A stretch of DNA of 64,000 nt from Dinoroseobacter sp965279125 (GTDB lineage Bacteria; Pseudomonadota; Alphaproteobacteria; Rhodobacterales; Rhodobacteraceae), in NCBI GenBank assembly GCA_965279125.1, contig CBDIHL010000030.1:13109-77108 (forward strand), written 5' to 3'. The notes beneath the pieces were generated by a model. The model searched no databases. It was given only the letters and a program-made list of their open reading frames with translations, and was not told the origin of the DNA. Position numbers and translations under genes: made by a program. Below, in pieces: positions 43,354 to 51,686 of this stretch; positions within the stretch are counted from its first letter, which is position 1, and each line of letters opens with the position of its first letter.

Positions 43354-44371
43354 AACGGCGCGCTCGATTGCGCTGACAGCCATGGTTGCGGCCCTTGGGG
43401 CGGGTCTGTTCTGGCTGATCGGATTTCCGGCGGCCCCGCTGACAGGCTCGGCGGCGGCTGTGTCGATTGCAGGCCTCATGGGCCTGCATGTCGCGATCCC
43501 GGTCTGGCTGCGCAACACCTGCTTTATCGCACTCGGCATCAATATCGGCACCGGGGTGACCCGCGAGGCGCTGGCGGGGGTCGCGACCTGGCCGATCAGC
43601 CTTGCGATTATGGCCTTGGCGCTGCTGGCGTCCATGGTGCTGTGTCGCCGCATGATGGAGCGCCGCTTTGGTTATGATCGCACGACGGCCACGCTGGCCT
43701 CGACGCCCGGTCATCTGAGCTTCGTGCTCAGCATCGCACTGGACCGGGGCGCGAACACGTCGGTGGTGGGCATGATCCAGAGCATCCGCGTACTGTTTTT
43801 GACCCTCGCGCTGCCCTTGCTGGTCGCGCGCATCTTTGGCGCAACTGGGCTGCAAGTGCTGCCGTCTGAGGTTATGGGCGTGCAGTCTGGTGTCCTCTTG
43901 ATCGCCGGATCATTGGTCTTGAGCCTGATATTCACCCGCTTGAAATTGCCTGCGGCGTTTCTGCTGGGTGGCATGATCTTCAGCGCAGGGGGGCACGTTG
44001 CAGGCCTGACTCCGGGGCGCTTGCCTGATCCGTTGATCTGGGCGGCGTTCTTAATGATGGGCGCGCTGATCGGCAGCAGGTTCTCGGGCCAGGACGCAAG
44101 CGCGTTGCGCAAGGTGCTGGCGGCAGGCTGTGCCGTAACAGCGATCACTATGGTTTGCGCGGCCATTGGGGTGGGAGTTGCCTTTGCGGCGCTTGGGATT
44201 TCCCCCGCGCTTTTGATTGTCGCCTTTGCACCCGGCGGGGTGGAGGCGATGGCCGCGATTGCCGTTCAACTGGGTCTGGATCCTACCTTTGTGGCAACGC
44301 ATCACGTGATGCGCTTGGCGATCCTGTCGGTGCTGGTGCCGATCCTGATGGCGCGGATCCCGAGAGGTTAG
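43340..44371 (+). CDS. AbrB-family membrane protein
   Basis: A 343-residue membrane protein with about ten helices in two repeated halves (WLIGFPAAPLTGSAAAVSIAGL and RLKLPAAFLLGGMIFSAGG). The family was named for E. coli AbrB (aidB regulator) and is often mislabelled ammonia monooxygenase; it is a putative transporter. GTPGHLSFVLSIALDRGA-like and FAPGGVEAMAAIA segments are typical. It often accompanies TTT operons, as here. The start at 43340 lies within the lyase gene. Its stop overlaps the convergent DUF1801 gene by four bases. Confidence 0.88.
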   Translation: MTAIETARSIALTAMVAALGAGLFWLIGFPAAPLTGSAAAVSIAGLMGLHVAIPVWLRNTCFIALGINIGTGVTREALAGVATWPISLAIMALALLASMVLCRRMMERRFGYDRTTATLASTPGHLSFVLSIALDRGANTSVVGMIQSIRVLFLTLALPLLVARIFGATGLQVLPSEVMGVQSGVLLIAGSLVLSLIFTRLKLPAAFLLGGMIFSAGGHVAGLTPGRLPDPLIWAAFLMMGALIGSRFSGQDASALRKVLAAGCAVTAITMVCAAIGVGVAFAALGISPALLIVAFAPGGVEAMAAIAVQLGLDPTFVATHHVMRLAILSVLVPILMARIPRG

Positions 44372-44745
44372 CGTCGGTGGTACGTTAGGGCCAGCGCGAT
44401 GCAGCCGCGCAGGGCATCCTCGGGGAGAGGCGCATCAAGCGGCAACACCACCGCGCGGTCGCCTGCAAAGCGTAACTCGGGAAACCGCGCGCGCCACGTA
44501 TCGACGAGGTTGGTTTGGCAAGACACGAGCAATTGTAAAACCTCAGGGGCTTTGGGTTTCCACGCCATGCGGATGGTGGTGCCGGATTTGGTCGCCTCGG
44601 TCAAAAACGCGGGCTCTCCCCATTTGAGGGTCTCGGTCAACGGGCCGACGTGTAAGCGGCTGGCCTCGTCGTGGATCACGCTGGCGAGATGTTCGGCATA
44701 GATGCGCGCCGCGTCCGGATAGGCTGCGAGAACGGGGGCAATCAT
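44368..44745 (-). CDS. DUF1801 family protein
   Basis: A 125-residue protein. LTETLKWGEPAFLTEATKSGTTIRMAWK matches the DUF1801 (YdhG-like) core, as does AVVLPLDAPLPEDALRGCIALALTYH. Cytosolic; function unknown. Its ATG overlaps the stop of the dehydrogenase gene by four bases, so the two are coupled. Confidence 0.87.
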   Translation of the reverse strand: MIAPVLAAYPDAARIYAEHLASVIHDEASRLHVGPLTETLKWGEPAFLTEATKSGTTIRMAWKPKAPEVLQLLVSCQTNLVDTWRARFPELRFAGDRAVVLPLDAPLPEDALRGCIALALTYHRR

Positions 44746-45860
44746 GGCGTCACGACGATGTTGCCGGTGTGCTGTTTGTCTATGAATGCGGTTTGAGCGG
44801 CGTGCAATTCGACGAGCGGGTAGGTGGCGGCGAGGGCGGGACGGATTTCGCCTGCCTCGATATATTTGACCAGATTACGCGTGACTTGAGGGTCGATCAC
44901 CGTCGATCCGGTGAAGGTCAGGTCGCGCAGGTAGAAGGTGCGCAGGTCGAACTCCACAATCGGCCCGGCAATGGCGCCCGAGCATGTCAGCCGACCGCCG
45001 CGCTCGATTACGTCGAGGACTTGCGGCCAGTAGGGCCCGCCCACAACGTCTGCGAGCACGGTGATCTTCTCGGCCCCGAGCGCCTTGCGCAGGTTGTCTG
45101 GCGCGCGCGGCAGGACCAGATCAGCCCCTAGCGCGCGCACCGCGTCATGCTTGGCCTCGGACGCGAGTGCGACCACCCGCGCGCCGCGCCGCTTGGCCAG
45201 TTGGATCAGCCCACTGCCGACGCCGCCGGACGCGCCGGGGATGAGAACAGTGTCGGATTGCGTGACGTTTGCGCGGCTCAGCATGCCCTCGGCGGTGGAG
45301 TAGGAGCAGGAGAACGTCGCAAGCTCGGCATCCGACAGGGGCGAATTGATCGGCACGGCGTTGGTCGCCGGGATCGTGGTGAACTGGGCAAAGCCGCCAT
45401 CCCGCTCGGACCCGAAATAGCCGGTTTTGTTGATGTTGTCCGGGTCCACAGGGTCACGCAGCCAGTTGTCGGTGATGATGCGCTCGCCGATCCGAGCGCT
45501 GTCAACGCCGTCGCCTACTGCCACGATCCGCCCGCACACATCCGCGCCCTGGATGCGCGGGAACGAGATCGGCGCGGCCCCCCAGGTCGGGTCCTCGTCA
45601 TCCACGCTGGCGAACCCATCGCCGCTGGTCGCCTCCGTCACCGCCTTCGAGTACCAACCGACTCGCGTGTTCACATCGGTGTTGTTAAGCCCGCATGCGC
45701 CGACACGCACCAACACCTCGCCGGGGCTGGGCTGCGGGACGAGCCAACTATGGTGCAGTTCCATCTTCTCGAGGCCGCCATGGCCCATCGTCACCATTGC
45801 CGTCATTGTTGTGGGAAAGGTCATCGGGGCGCTCCGCAGCGTCAGGGTTTCGGGAAGCAT
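44742..45860 (-). CDS. zinc-type alcohol dehydrogenase-like (MDR) oxidoreductase
   Basis: Medium-chain dehydrogenase of 372 residues. The N-terminal GroES-like domain has GACGLNNTDVNTRVGWYSKA, where the catalytic-zinc Cys is replaced as in quinone-oxidoreductase-like members. The nucleotide domain is VLIPGASGGVGSGLIQLAKRRGARVVALAS. The start at 45860 has an AGGAAA ribosome site; ATGs at 45824 and 45806 would shorten it. Coupled to the DUF1801 gene and divergent from the BCCT transporter. Substrate unknown. Confidence 0.88.
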   Translation of the reverse strand: MLPETLTLRSAPMTFPTTMTAMVTMGHGGLEKMELHHSWLVPQPSPGEVLVRVGACGLNNTDVNTRVGWYSKAVTEATSGDGFASVDDEDPTWGAAPISFPRIQGADVCGRIVAVGDGVDSARIGERIITDNWLRDPVDPDNINKTGYFGSERDGGFAQFTTIPATNAVPINSPLSDAELATFSCSYSTAEGMLSRANVTQSDTVLIPGASGGVGSGLIQLAKRRGARVVALASEAKHDAVRALGADLVLPRAPDNLRKALGAEKITVLADVVGGPYWPQVLDVIERGGRLTCSGAIAGPIVEFDLRTFYLRDLTFTGSTVIDPQVTRNLVKYIEAGEIRPALAATYPLVELHAAQTAFIDKQHTGNIVVTP

Positions 45861-46084
45861 GGGGTTTCCTAAAGACTTCGGCGCGCTGAATTTCACCGGG
45901 TTGCAGGGCGCAAACGACACCTGAATGTCGCTCAAAGGGGTAGCAGTCACGCGAATCGCACTAGGCTTGGAATTGCGCGGCTTTTCGCCTAGCGTTGTAT
46001 ATCTTAGATTCATTGCTCGCATAGGTCGTGCATTTTCAGACCAGTGAGACCGCCCAGATAGGGTGGCACATGCGCGAGAGATCA

Positions 46085-46126
46085 GGTGGGCCAACCACCG
46101 AATGACCAGAGCGGTCCAAACCGCTC
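46085..46126 (+). promoter_or_regulatory. two adjacent hairpins in the BCCT transporter leader
   Basis: GGTGG-GCCAA-CCACC (46085-46099) and GAGCGG-TCCAAA-CCGCTC (46109-46126) are perfect stems with related CCAA loops, ending six bases before the purine-rich Shine-Dalgarno region and 22 before the BCCT ATG. They lie in a 288-base divergent gap that otherwise shows no frame or repeat. Position and repetition suggest a 5' untranslated RNA element controlling translation. Confidence 0.5.
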
Positions 46127-46148
46127 AGCCCCGAGGGAGGGGGACAGA

Positions 46149-47838
46149 ATGCCGATAAAACCACCCTTAACAGAGCTTGATATTAAGACCGCCGAGAGCG
46201 GTTTTTATAAGGGCTTCACCAAAGACGTCACGATCACGGCGAAGATTCTCGTGGGCGCGCTGATCATCTGGGCCGTTGGCTTTCCAGATCAGGCGGGCGC
46301 TGCGCTGAGCGCGATGAACAGCTTCATCCTTGCCAGCTTCAACTACTGGTATGTCTACGCGATGGCCTTCTATGTGGTGCTGTGTCTGGTGCTGGCCTTA
46401 TGGCCCGCAGCGGGGCGTCTCAAGCTGGGCTTGCCCGGGGACGAGCCGGAGTTTTCCAATTTCTCATGGTTCTCCATGATGTTCGGGGCCGGTATCGGCA
46501 TTGGGATGCTGACGTTTGCGACCGCCGAGCCGATCTACCACCTCGGCACCAACCCGGACGTTATTCAGGGCCTGACCACCGGCGGCGACGCCGACAATGT
46601 GCGCGCGGCCTATGTGTGGTCGTTTACGCACTGGGGCCTCGCGGCTTGGGCGGCCTACGCCATCGTTGGCCTGTCACTGGCCTATTTCAGCTATCGCCGC
46701 GGCCTTCCGCTGACGATCCGCTCGGCCCTCGCGCCAATCTTCGGCAAGTCCTTGTCTGGCCCTGTGGGGCACATCGTGGACATCGTGGCCGTGGTTGCGA
46801 CCGTTTTGGGTGTGTCCCAGACGCTCGGCTTCGGGGTTGAGCAATTCGTGTCCGGTTTGTCGCGCATTGGCGTGGGGCGATTGGCTTTACACGGCGACTG
46901 AGGATGGCGGGCAGAAGACGTCTACGCTCGCGATCATCGTGGCTTTGCTGGTGATCATGGGGGCCTCGACCCTCTCGGCGCTTTCGGGCGTGGGCAAGGG
47001 CATCAAGTGGCTGTCGAACATCAATATGGGCCTGAGCTTCTTCCTGCTGGCCTTCTTCATCGCCTTTGGGTCGACCTTCTTCGGGATCTCGACCCTGTTC
47101 GTTGGCATCTTCGACTACCTCGTCTCCATCCCCGGCAATATCCTGACGGTCTGGGTGAATGACGGTGTTGAAGGGTCTGAGGCGTCGCAACTTGCCGGAT
47201 GGCAGGGCGGTTGGACGATCTTCTACTGGGCGTGGTGGATCGCGTTCGCGCCGTTCGTGGGCGTGTTCCTCGCGCGCATCTCCAAGGGTCGCACGATCCG
47301 TGAGTATGTGCTGGGCGCCTTGGTGATCCCGTCGATCATGTGCTTCGTGTGGTTCGCCATAGTGGGCGGCACGGCGATTGATCTGGAGCTGTCCGGCGAG
47401 GCCGGGGGCGCGATCTTCGATGCACCTGCATCGGATCAGCTGTTCGCGACTTTGGCTGTGATCCTGAGCGAGGGCCTCGCGTGGATCATGTCGTTCATCG
47501 TGGTGATCTTGCTGCTGACCTACTTGGTGACGTCTGCGGACTCGGCCGTTTTGATCATCAACACGATCAACGCAGCTGGTGACGAGGGCCCGAAAGCCCG
47601 CCCGCATATCCTGTTCTGGGGTGCGGCCTTGGCCTTGGTGGTTGGTGCGCTGATCATCGCAGGCGGTCTGGGCGCGATCCAGACAGCGATGGTGATCGGG
47701 GCGCTGCCGTTCAGCTTGGTGATGGTCTTGATGGGCCTCTCGCTGCTGAAGGCGATCTGGAAAGATGGGCGGCGTGAGAAGCACGGTTTGGCCGTGACCC
47801 ATGACGAGATGGGCGCACCGGCGGAGCCTGCGGAGTAG
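46149..47838 (+). pseudogene. BCCT-family betaine/carnitine/choline transporter, one-base frameshift
   Basis: Sodium-coupled transporter of quaternary ammonium osmolytes. Frame one covers MPIKPPLTEL to EQFVSGLSRIGVG, including MMFGAGIGIGMLTFATAEP; after base 46877 homology continues in the next frame from DWLYTATEDGGQK through the signature WAWWIAFAPFVGVFLARISKGRTIREY to the stop. A run of four G at 46874-46877 where three would keep the frame explains the break. Restored, the protein is about 562 residues with 12 helices, the usual size. Everything else is intact, so a recent mutation or a homopolymer sequencing error is likely. GAGGGAGGGGG precedes the ATG. Confidence 0.9.
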
Positions 47839-47863
47839 GTTTGACCATAGGTTAGACGATTGG

Positions 47864-47892
47864 AGGGGCTGCTTTCGGGCGGCCCCTTTTTT
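47864..47892 (+). terminator. rho-independent terminator of the BCCT gene
   Basis: GGGGCTGC pairs with GCGGCCCC around a TTTCGG loop (one G-U pair) and is followed by TTTTTTG. It is the clearest factor-independent terminator in the window, 26 bases after the BCCT stop. Confidence 0.85.
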
Positions 47893-47922
47893 GTGGCGGT
47901 GGCGGGTGCGTTTTGGCCGGTT

Positions 47923-48039
47923 CCCTAACAATGTTAGGGCGTATGCCAGATATAGACGTGGTTCCGACGGACATGGCGAAAATCCGCAACATCTAGACCC
48001 CGCCCTAACATTATTAGGCGTGTAATGGATTTGTTAGGG
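47923..48039. repeat. repeated CCCTAACA palindromes between BCCT and MttB genes
   Basis: CCCTAACA-A-TGTTAGGG at 47923-47939 is a perfect 17-base palindrome. A second copy, CCTAA-CATTA-TTAGG, lies at 48004-48018, and a half-site TGTTAGGG at 48032-48039. All are in the 234-base convergent gap after the BCCT terminator. They may be mttB 3'-end hairpins or binding sites for an unknown protein. No gene is seen in this gap. Confidence 0.5.
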
Positions 48040-48072
48040 TTTGAGAGGCCTCAAACGCCCCCCAAAACCGCT

Positions 48073-49614
48073 CTACACTTGCGCCAAATGGATGTTGAAC
48101 CGCGCCCGGATTGCCGCGTCGATCCCGGCCTCAAACCGCGCTGCAGACATCGTCGCCAAGATCGCCTCTTTCCGCTCAATCGCGCGTTTCACGAGGTCCG
48201 GCTTGTCCACCTCGACCCACTCCTTCGGCGAGGTCCGGTCCCCAAGTGCCGGATACACATAGTCCGACTGCATCCGCGCCAGCGTCTGATCCGTCCCCAG
48301 ATAATGCCCCGGCCCGCCCATGCAGACCTGCCGCATCTGATCGAGCGCCATCGTTTCGTCGCTCACCTCAATCCCGCGCACGCAGCGCATGGCGTGGCCG
48401 ATCAGATCGTCCGACAGGATCAGCGACTCTAGGCAAAAGCCCAGCAAGGACGCATGCATCCCGGCGGCCTCATAGACCATATTTAACCCCGACAGGCCCG
48501 CCATTACGTTGGAGCACATCGATTCCCAGCCCGCCTGCATGTCCGGCAGTTTCGCGTCCGTAATGCCGCCCGCCGCGCCCCCCGGTAGCCCGTAGAACTG
48601 GTGCATCTGCGCGCAGCCAGCGGTCAGAAGCGCTTGCTCGCCGGACCCCCCGGTCATCGCGCCTGAGCGCAGGTCCAACCCAAAGGGCCATGTCCCGAAA
48701 ATCACCGGATGCCCCGGTGCGATGGCGTTCACATAGACGAGGCCCGCAAGGCATTCCGCCGTCGCCTGCACGATCGCGCCCGCCACGGTCGAGGGCGCGG
48801 TGGCCCCGGCCATGCCCGCGCTCAGCAGCAAGACGGGCATGCCGCCTTCGATGCAGCGCTCCATGACTTGGCAGGACTCGGTGGCGAATTTCATCGGCGG
48901 GACCACGAAGCAGTTGGAGTTGCTCATGAACGGACGCGCGCGCCATTTGTCCTCGCCCCCTGCGATCATGTGCAGCATCTCAAGCGCGTCGCTGACATGA
49001 TCCGGCTCGGAAAACGAGCAGCCGATATGCTTGGTGCTGCCCGCGCAACACGCATAGACGGAGTTGTAGTCCATCTCGCGATTATCGAGGATATCGCGCG
49101 CCACGATGGGCCGTTGCACGAAGTGGATATTGTCGAGTACATCGCAAATCCGCACCGCGTCGTGCAGGTCTTGCAGGGTGCTGTCTCGGTACTCGCGCCC
49201 TTCCACATTAACCATGTTTACGGCAGCCCCGGCGGTCCCAAAGTGAACGCGGGTGCCGCTGAGATCCATGTCATAGCGCGGATCGCGGCCATGGATCGTG
49301 AGGTCCTTGCAGCACTTCTCAAGCGCCTCCTCAACCACGGCGCGGGGGAAGCGGATGCGGCCATCCTCGCCCCGGATGGCGCCGACACTTTCCATATAGG
49401 CGGCGCCGGACTCGGGCGCGTCGACCAGACCGATGGTCTCAAGCGCTTCCAGCGCGGCCTCGTGGATTTGGTTTATTTGCTCGGGGTTTAGCACTTTCAG
49501 CGCCCCACCACTCATCCCCGGACGGATGGAGCGGAGCGCATCTTCGACAGGGGCGGCGCGGCTGGCACGGCGGGCGGCACGACCGCCAGAGCGGCGCGGT
49601 GGACTTGCGTTCAT
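48073..49614 (-). CDS. MttB-family methyltransferase without pyrrolysine
   Basis: A 513-residue member of the trimethylamine methyltransferase (MttB) superfamily. Archaeal MttB reads an in-frame amber codon as pyrrolysine; here the frame runs through uninterrupted, as in the non-pyrrolysine group that includes glycine betaine and carnitine methyltransferases. The Arg/Ala-rich N terminus (RRSGGRAARRASRA) is usual in Rhodobacterales. Conserved segments include LNPEQINQIHEAALEALETIGL, GTAGAAVNMV and FGTWPFGLDLRSGAMTGG. No corrinoid protein or reactivase is near. The convergent BCCT transporter suggests a quaternary amine substrate. Confidence 0.9.
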   Translation of the reverse strand: MNASPPRRSGGRAARRASRAAPVEDALRSIRPGMSGGALKVLNPEQINQIHEAALEALETIGLVDAPESGAAYMESVGAIRGEDGRIRFPRAVVEEALEKCCKDLTIHGRDPRYDMDLSGTRVHFGTAGAAVNMVNVEGREYRDSTLQDLHDAVRICDVLDNIHFVQRPIVARDILDNREMDYNSVYACCAGSTKHIGCSFSEPDHVSDALEMLHMIAGGEDKWRARPFMSNSNCFVVPPMKFATESCQVMERCIEGGMPVLLLSAGMAGATAPSTVAGAIVQATAECLAGLVYVNAIAPGHPVIFGTWPFGLDLRSGAMTGGSGEQALLTAGCAQMHQFYGLPGGAAGGITDAKLPDMQAGWESMCSNVMAGLSGLNMVYEAAGMHASLLGFCLESLILSDDLIGHAMRCVRGIEVSDETMALDQMRQVCMGGPGHYLGTDQTLARMQSDYVYPALGDRTSPKEWVEVDKPDLVKRAIERKEAILATMSAARFEAGIDAAIRARFNIHLAQV

Positions 49615-49929
49615 GGGGATCTCTTTCGAATGGAGTCAGGGAAGGGTCGCGCGGATCTAGCCCGCGCTCGGACCCCCACGCGCCGCCAGCCCACGCGCCG
49701 CACCGATGGTGTAATGCACCAAGACCACCTTGCAGGTCGTTGCCATGCCTTCGATCCTTCTCCCGTTGCCGACAAGCGTGGCCAAAAATGCGACAAGGTC
49801 TGTCTTGTTCGCGACGCGGTGTCGGAAACGCATATGCAGGGCTTTGGGCTTGACGGCAGGGCACCGCATGGGGCAGTATTTATGAACACATTGTTCATAA
49901 ATGAACTTTTTGAGGATATGGGACCGCCG
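49615..49929. promoter_or_regulatory. divergent gap between the MttB and alpha/beta hydrolase genes
   Basis: This 315-base gap holds the control regions of two divergent genes. Its right end contains the three-half-site operator described separately. The left part can encode a 29-residue peptide on the minus strand (49657-49746, MATTCKVVLVHYTIG...) with AGAAGG nine bases upstream; I cannot tell whether it is real. Nothing else is recognised. Confidence 0.5.
49881..49906. promoter_or_regulatory. putative IclR operator 1 (palindrome plus third half-site)
   Basis: TATGAACA-CAT-TGTTCATA is a perfect palindrome, and a further GAAC half-site follows five bases after the TGTTCA core. The same arrangement, with the same spacing, is present at 57398-57423. 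It ends 23 bases before the hydrolase ATG and faces mttB on the other side. It is the probable site of the IclR protein encoded at 56473-57258. Confidence 0.75.
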
Positions 49930-50775
49930 ATGACCGCGCCGCTCAGACCGCAGGCCGAGACGTTGCAGCGCACGCGCGGGGGCATAACCTATGAGACGCG
50001 TGCGGGCGATGGTCCGGTGATCGTCTTCCTGCATGGGATCGGGTCCAGCGCGACAGGGTTCGAAACGCTGTTTGAGCGTCTGCCGCCCGCCTACGGTCTG
50101 ATTGCATGGAACGCGCCGGGGTATGGTGGCTCTGTCCCGCTTGCCGCCGATTGGCCGGTGGCAGAGGACTATGCAGAGGCGCTGCTGGGGTTCCTCGATG
50201 ATCTTGCGGTTGAGCGCTGCGTCCTTGTCGGGCATTCGCTCGGCACCTTGATGGGCGCGGCCTTTGCCAAAGCGCATCCAACTCGCGTGACCCAACTGAT
50301 CCTTGCGGCCAGCGCCCAAGGCTACGGCGTCCCGGTGGGGGATCCACTGCCCGAAAAAGCCGCCAAGCGTATCGAGGATCTCGCCACCCTCGGCCCTCAG
50401 GAATTTGCCAGAACCCGCGCCGCTAACCTTGTTCATGCGCCCGTCACGGCACCCGAGATCGTCGCCCAAGTCCAAGCCAATATGGCGCAAGTGGACCCCT
50501 CGGGCTATGCGCAGGCCGTGCGGATGCTGGCCAGTGGCGACCTCGCGGGTCTTATGTCCGATGTCACCACCCCCACCGATTTCATCACCGGCGCGCAAGA
50601 CAAAGTCACGCCGCGCCCACAGACCCAAGCCGCCGCCGAGGCGTGGGCCAAGACCAATTCTCGCACCCCGCGCATCCTTGATATTCGCAGTGCGGGCCAC
50701 GCGATCTATGTCCAACAGCCAGACGCCTTTGCCGACGCCCTTGCCGGCCTTCTCGCCCCCATCGGAGCCTCCTAG
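49930..50775 (+). CDS. alpha/beta hydrolase (meta-cleavage-product-hydrolase-like)
   Basis: A 281-residue hydrolase with oxyanion loop VIVFLHGIGSS, nucleophile Ser103 in GHSLGTLMG, an Asp in the FITGAQDKVT strand and His in SAGHAIYVQ. Such enzymes cleave esters or C-C bonds in ring-fission products. The ATG at 49930 is used because it leaves the same operator-to-start distance (about 31 bases) as the second operon; an ATG at 49918 has a poorly spaced GAGG. It starts the forward operon with the VOC, SDR, ThDP, AspDH and ALDH genes; its stop touches the next start. Confidence 0.88.
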   Translation: MTAPLRPQAETLQRTRGGITYETRAGDGPVIVFLHGIGSSATGFETLFERLPPAYGLIAWNAPGYGGSVPLAADWPVAEDYAEALLGFLDDLAVERCVLVGHSLGTLMGAAFAKAHPTRVTQLILAASAQGYGVPVGDPLPEKAAKRIEDLATLGPQEFARTRAANLVHAPVTAPEIVAQVQANMAQVDPSGYAQAVRMLASGDLAGLMSDVTTPTDFITGAQDKVTPRPQTQAAAEAWAKTNSRTPRILDIRSAGHAIYVQQPDAFADALAGLLAPIGAS

Positions 50776-51681
50776 ATGACCGACCAAATCCGAGTTCACC
50801 ACATGCGCGGCCTCGTCATGCGCGCACCGGGGATTACTGAGACGACGCAGTTCTACCTCGATCAATGGGGGCTTGAGGTTGGCCACAAAGCCGACGGCAT
50901 CACCTATCTGCGCGGCACCGGCGACGAGCCGTTTATCTATGGCCTCAAGGACGATGACACCTACGGGATCGAGTATATCCATTTCGGGATGCCCGACCGC
51001 GCGGGGATCGACGCGCTTTACGCGCAAGTGACCGTGAACGGGGCGACGACTATGGGTGCGCCTGCCATGATTGACGACACGATTGGCGGGTACGGGTTCG
51101 AGGTTCTGGACCCCGACAACCGCCGCCTGCGCTTCACGACGGACCTTGCAATGCGCGCGGCTGAGCCGGTCCACGCCTATCCCAGCAAGGTCACGCATGT
51201 GGTGCTGAACACGCCCGATATGGACGGCGGCGAGGCGTGGTATCGCGAGGTGCTGGGCTTTCGGACCTCGGATTATTCCGCCGATCAGATGGTGTTTCTG
51301 CGCTGTGGCAGCGACCATCACGCGATTGCCTTGGTGCGCGCCAAATACGCCTCCGTTAACCATGTCGCGTTTGAGATGCCCGGCATCGACAGCTTCATGC
51401 GGGGCATTGGTCGGATGAAACAGAACGGGCAGGTGCCAAGTTGGGGACCGGGGCGGCACGGGCCGGGCAACAATCCGTTTGCCTATTTCGTCTCGCCCTC
51501 GGGCTTTGTGATCGAGTTCACGGCCGATGTGCAGCAGATCGACGAAGACACACACGAGGCCAAGGTTTGGTCGCGCTCGGACCCGGAATCGATGGATCAG
51601 TGGATGACGGCCGGACCGCCCACGCCTGCGATGCGCGCGGTCATGGCCGGACGGCCTGATCCCGGATTTCCGGCGGAGTAG
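50776..51681 (+). CDS. two-domain VOC protein, extradiol dioxygenase-like
   Basis: A 301-residue protein with two VOC domains, the architecture of type I extradiol ring-cleaving dioxygenases. The C-terminal domain has the full facial triad: His141 in VTHVVLNTPD, His196 in VNHVAFEMPG and Glu247 in FVIEFT; WGPGRHGPGNNPF matches the GRH loop of BphC/catechol 2,3-dioxygenases. An Fe(II) enzyme opening a catechol-like or gem-diol ring is the natural reading. Its ATG follows the hydrolase stop directly. The TTG-started SDR gene begins five bases later. Confidence 0.88.
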   Translation: MTDQIRVHHMRGLVMRAPGITETTQFYLDQWGLEVGHKADGITYLRGTGDEPFIYGLKDDDTYGIEYIHFGMPDRAGIDALYAQVTVNGATTMGAPAMIDDTIGGYGFEVLDPDNRRLRFTTDLAMRAAEPVHAYPSKVTHVVLNTPDMDGGEAWYREVLGFRTSDYSADQMVFLRCGSDHHAIALVRAKYASVNHVAFEMPGIDSFMRGIGRMKQNGQVPSWGPGRHGPGNNPFAYFVSPSGFVIEFTADVQQIDEDTHEAKVWSRSDPESMDQWMTAGPPTPAMRAVMAGRPDPGFPAE

Positions 51682-51686
51682 CGGCG

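Noticed and set aside
46070..46140. Possible glycine riboswitch before the BCCT gene (GAGAG, CACCGAA and CTCAG strings in order)
   Set aside because: The CTCAG region pairs locally and the P1 stem does not close; the match is to short strings only. A covariance search with the glycine riboswitch model would decide.
48073..49614. Pyrrolysine-type MttB
   Set aside because: No in-frame amber codon interrupts the gene and no pyl genes are present.
49657..51555. Long minus-strand open frame over the hydrolase and VOC genes
   Set aside because: Antisense to two genes with clear catalytic motifs; composition typical of a shadow. Only its last 29 codons lie outside them, and I keep those as a doubtful note.
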